Below, piece after piece: positions 12,821-13,247 of a DNA stretch of 13,247 nt. Made by a program: the position numbers and the translations under genes. The notes beneath the pieces were generated by a model that was not told where the DNA came from, did no database searches, and was given only the letters and a program-made list of their open reading frames with translations. Every line of letters starts with the position of its first letter. The stretch's first letter is position 1. This stretch comes from Leptolyngbya sp. SIO4C1. GTDB lineage: Bacteria > Cyanobacteriota > Cyanobacteriia > Phormidesmidales > Phormidesmidaceae. The stretch is taken from the NCBI GenBank assembly GCA_010671975.1, contig JAAHIA010000097.1, positions 1 to 13,247 of the forward strand. Direction: 5' to 3'.

Positions 12821-13012
12821 TTAAAGGCTGCAGGTAGTTGACGAAAAACCAGGTGCATAGGCTTCAACAACGCGGCCTGTTTCTTGACAAGTAATCAGTA
12901 AATAGTCGCAGTGATAGCACTGCGTCCGAGTCAGACGCTGATCAATTAGATGATGTCGCTCTGCCTGTTTACCACAGTTAGGACAGTAAATATCTTGAGA
13001 AATGACGGCCAT
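12821..13012 (-). CDS. Small zinc-ribbon protein, cyanobacterial conserved hypothetical
   Basis: A 63-aa protein with two CxxC knuckles, CPNC (10-13) and CYHC (32-35), that should bind one zinc ion. The surrounding AERHHLIDQRLTRTQC and the ending TGRVVEAYAPG are conserved in small cyanobacterial proteins. Such proteins often carry the label 'replication restart DNA helicase PriA'. At this length it can hold no helicase domain, so that name would be wrong; at most it resembles a free-standing zinc ribbon. A good ribosome site, GGAG, lies 8 nt before the ATG (13021-13024 on the plus strand). There is no signal peptide. It is probably a monocistronic unit, transcribed toward the hairpin at 12718-12749. 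Its function is unknown; binding of nucleic acid or protein by the ribbon is plausible. Confidence 0.85.
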   Translation of the reverse strand: MAVISQDIYCPNCGKQAERHHLIDQRLTRTQCYHCDYLLITCQETGRVVEAYAPGFSSTTCSL

Positions 13013-13091
13013 ATCGGTTGCTCCATGCTGACTTTTGTATTATGGCAACAAAATTCTTAATCGGCCATTCCTCGAAAGACAGAAACAGGGC

Positions 13092-13120
13092 GGGGATCGC
13101 CTGCTGTGCAACCGATCCCC
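13092..13120. other. 8-bp inverted repeat with 13-nt loop
   Basis: GGGGATCG at 13092-13099 and CGATCCCC at 13113-13120 are perfect complements. The GC-rich hairpin is not followed by a T-run on the plus strand; on the minus strand it is followed by GCCCTGTTTCTG. It could be a weak terminator for a minus-strand gene to the right, or a structured leader for the open frame starting at 13124. Confidence 0.45.
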
Positions 13121-13123
13121 ATT

Positions 13124-13247
13124 ATGACGAAAGGCGTATACCAGCAAGGTTCAGAGCTTACGAATGAAGACTCGAACCCTCTTAAAACTGTCCAAAAGCT
13201 CACAAAAGTTATTTCTAATCTAAAGGAAATGTTTAGATTTGTATCTT
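13124..13247 (+). CDS. Possible start of an unrecognised gene, cut by the window edge
   Basis: An ATG at 13124 opens a frame of 41 codons with no stop before the edge. The peptide begins MTKGVYQQGSELTNEDSNPL and continues with a plausible amphipathic stretch, KTVQKLTKVISNLKEMF. There is no Shine-Dalgarno motif, only a hairpin immediately upstream, and the base composition is more AT-rich than the rest of the window. The opposite strand is also open over the same bases. I do not recognise the sequence; it may be non-coding. Confidence 0.22.
   Translation, partial: MTKGVYQQGSELTNEDSNPLKTVQKLTKVISNLKEMFRFVS

Noticed and set aside
13169..13178. T-loop-like GGTTCGAGTC on the minus strand, suggesting a tRNA
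   Set aside because: The flanking bases do not form a proper T stem and no acceptor, D or anticodon arms can be drawn.
13062..13246. Open minus-strand frame running off the right edge
   Set aside because: No recognisable protein features; it passes through the hairpin at 13092-13120, and an opposite frame covers the same bases.

Overview
The window is chromosomal DNA from a cyanobacterium. The palindrome GCGATCGC (HIP1, the hallmark repeat of many cyanobacterial genomes) occurs about 17 times in 13.2 kb. The window also carries the cyanobacterial/plastid gene ycf34, a serine/threonine kinase with a four-cysteine N-terminal ribbon and C-terminal WD40 repeats, and a tiny zinc-ribbon protein of a kind common in cyanobacteria. 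A filamentous Leptolyngbya-like lineage is possible, but the sequence alone does not prove it. There are no rRNA or tRNA genes, insertion sequences, CRISPR arrays or phage genes. Coding density is high and gene order mixes strands.

Left part (1-3592): a SWIM zinc-finger protein that runs off the left edge lies downstream of an aspartase-type lyase, both on the minus strand and separated by a 68-nt C-free, G-run-rich tract. Divergent from the lyase is an XPB/Rad25-like superfamily 2 helicase.

Middle (3593-9032): an exported fasciclin-domain protein with a Met/Glu-rich tandem-repeat linker converges on a tRNA CCA-end nucleotidyltransferase. Divergent from the latter is a plus-strand run: ycf34 (iron-sulfur protein), a zinc-ribbon/kinase/WD40 protein whose GTG start overlaps the ycf34 stop by 4 nt, and an LD-carboxypeptidase 50 nt further on.

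Right part (9033-13247): a rhomboid protease, a secreted protein with a YfaP/DUF2135-like domain (minus strand), a divergent stomatin/prohibitin-type SPFH protein, RlmN (23S rRNA A2503/tRNA A37 methylase) followed by a terminator-like hairpin, and a 63-aa zinc-ribbon protein on the minus strand. The last 120 bases hold only a weak open frame that runs off the edge.

Most genes are housekeeping or envelope-quality functions. The main points of interest are the translationally coupled ycf34-kinase pair, the repeat-built Met/Glu linker of the fasciclin protein, and a cluster of short tandem repeats (7, 11, 13, 14 and 17 bp periods) in consecutive intergenic gaps between 9.0 and 10.7 kb. Two of these repeats duplicate the stop-codon region of the upstream gene. 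I do not see a complete multi-gene defence or biosynthetic system.
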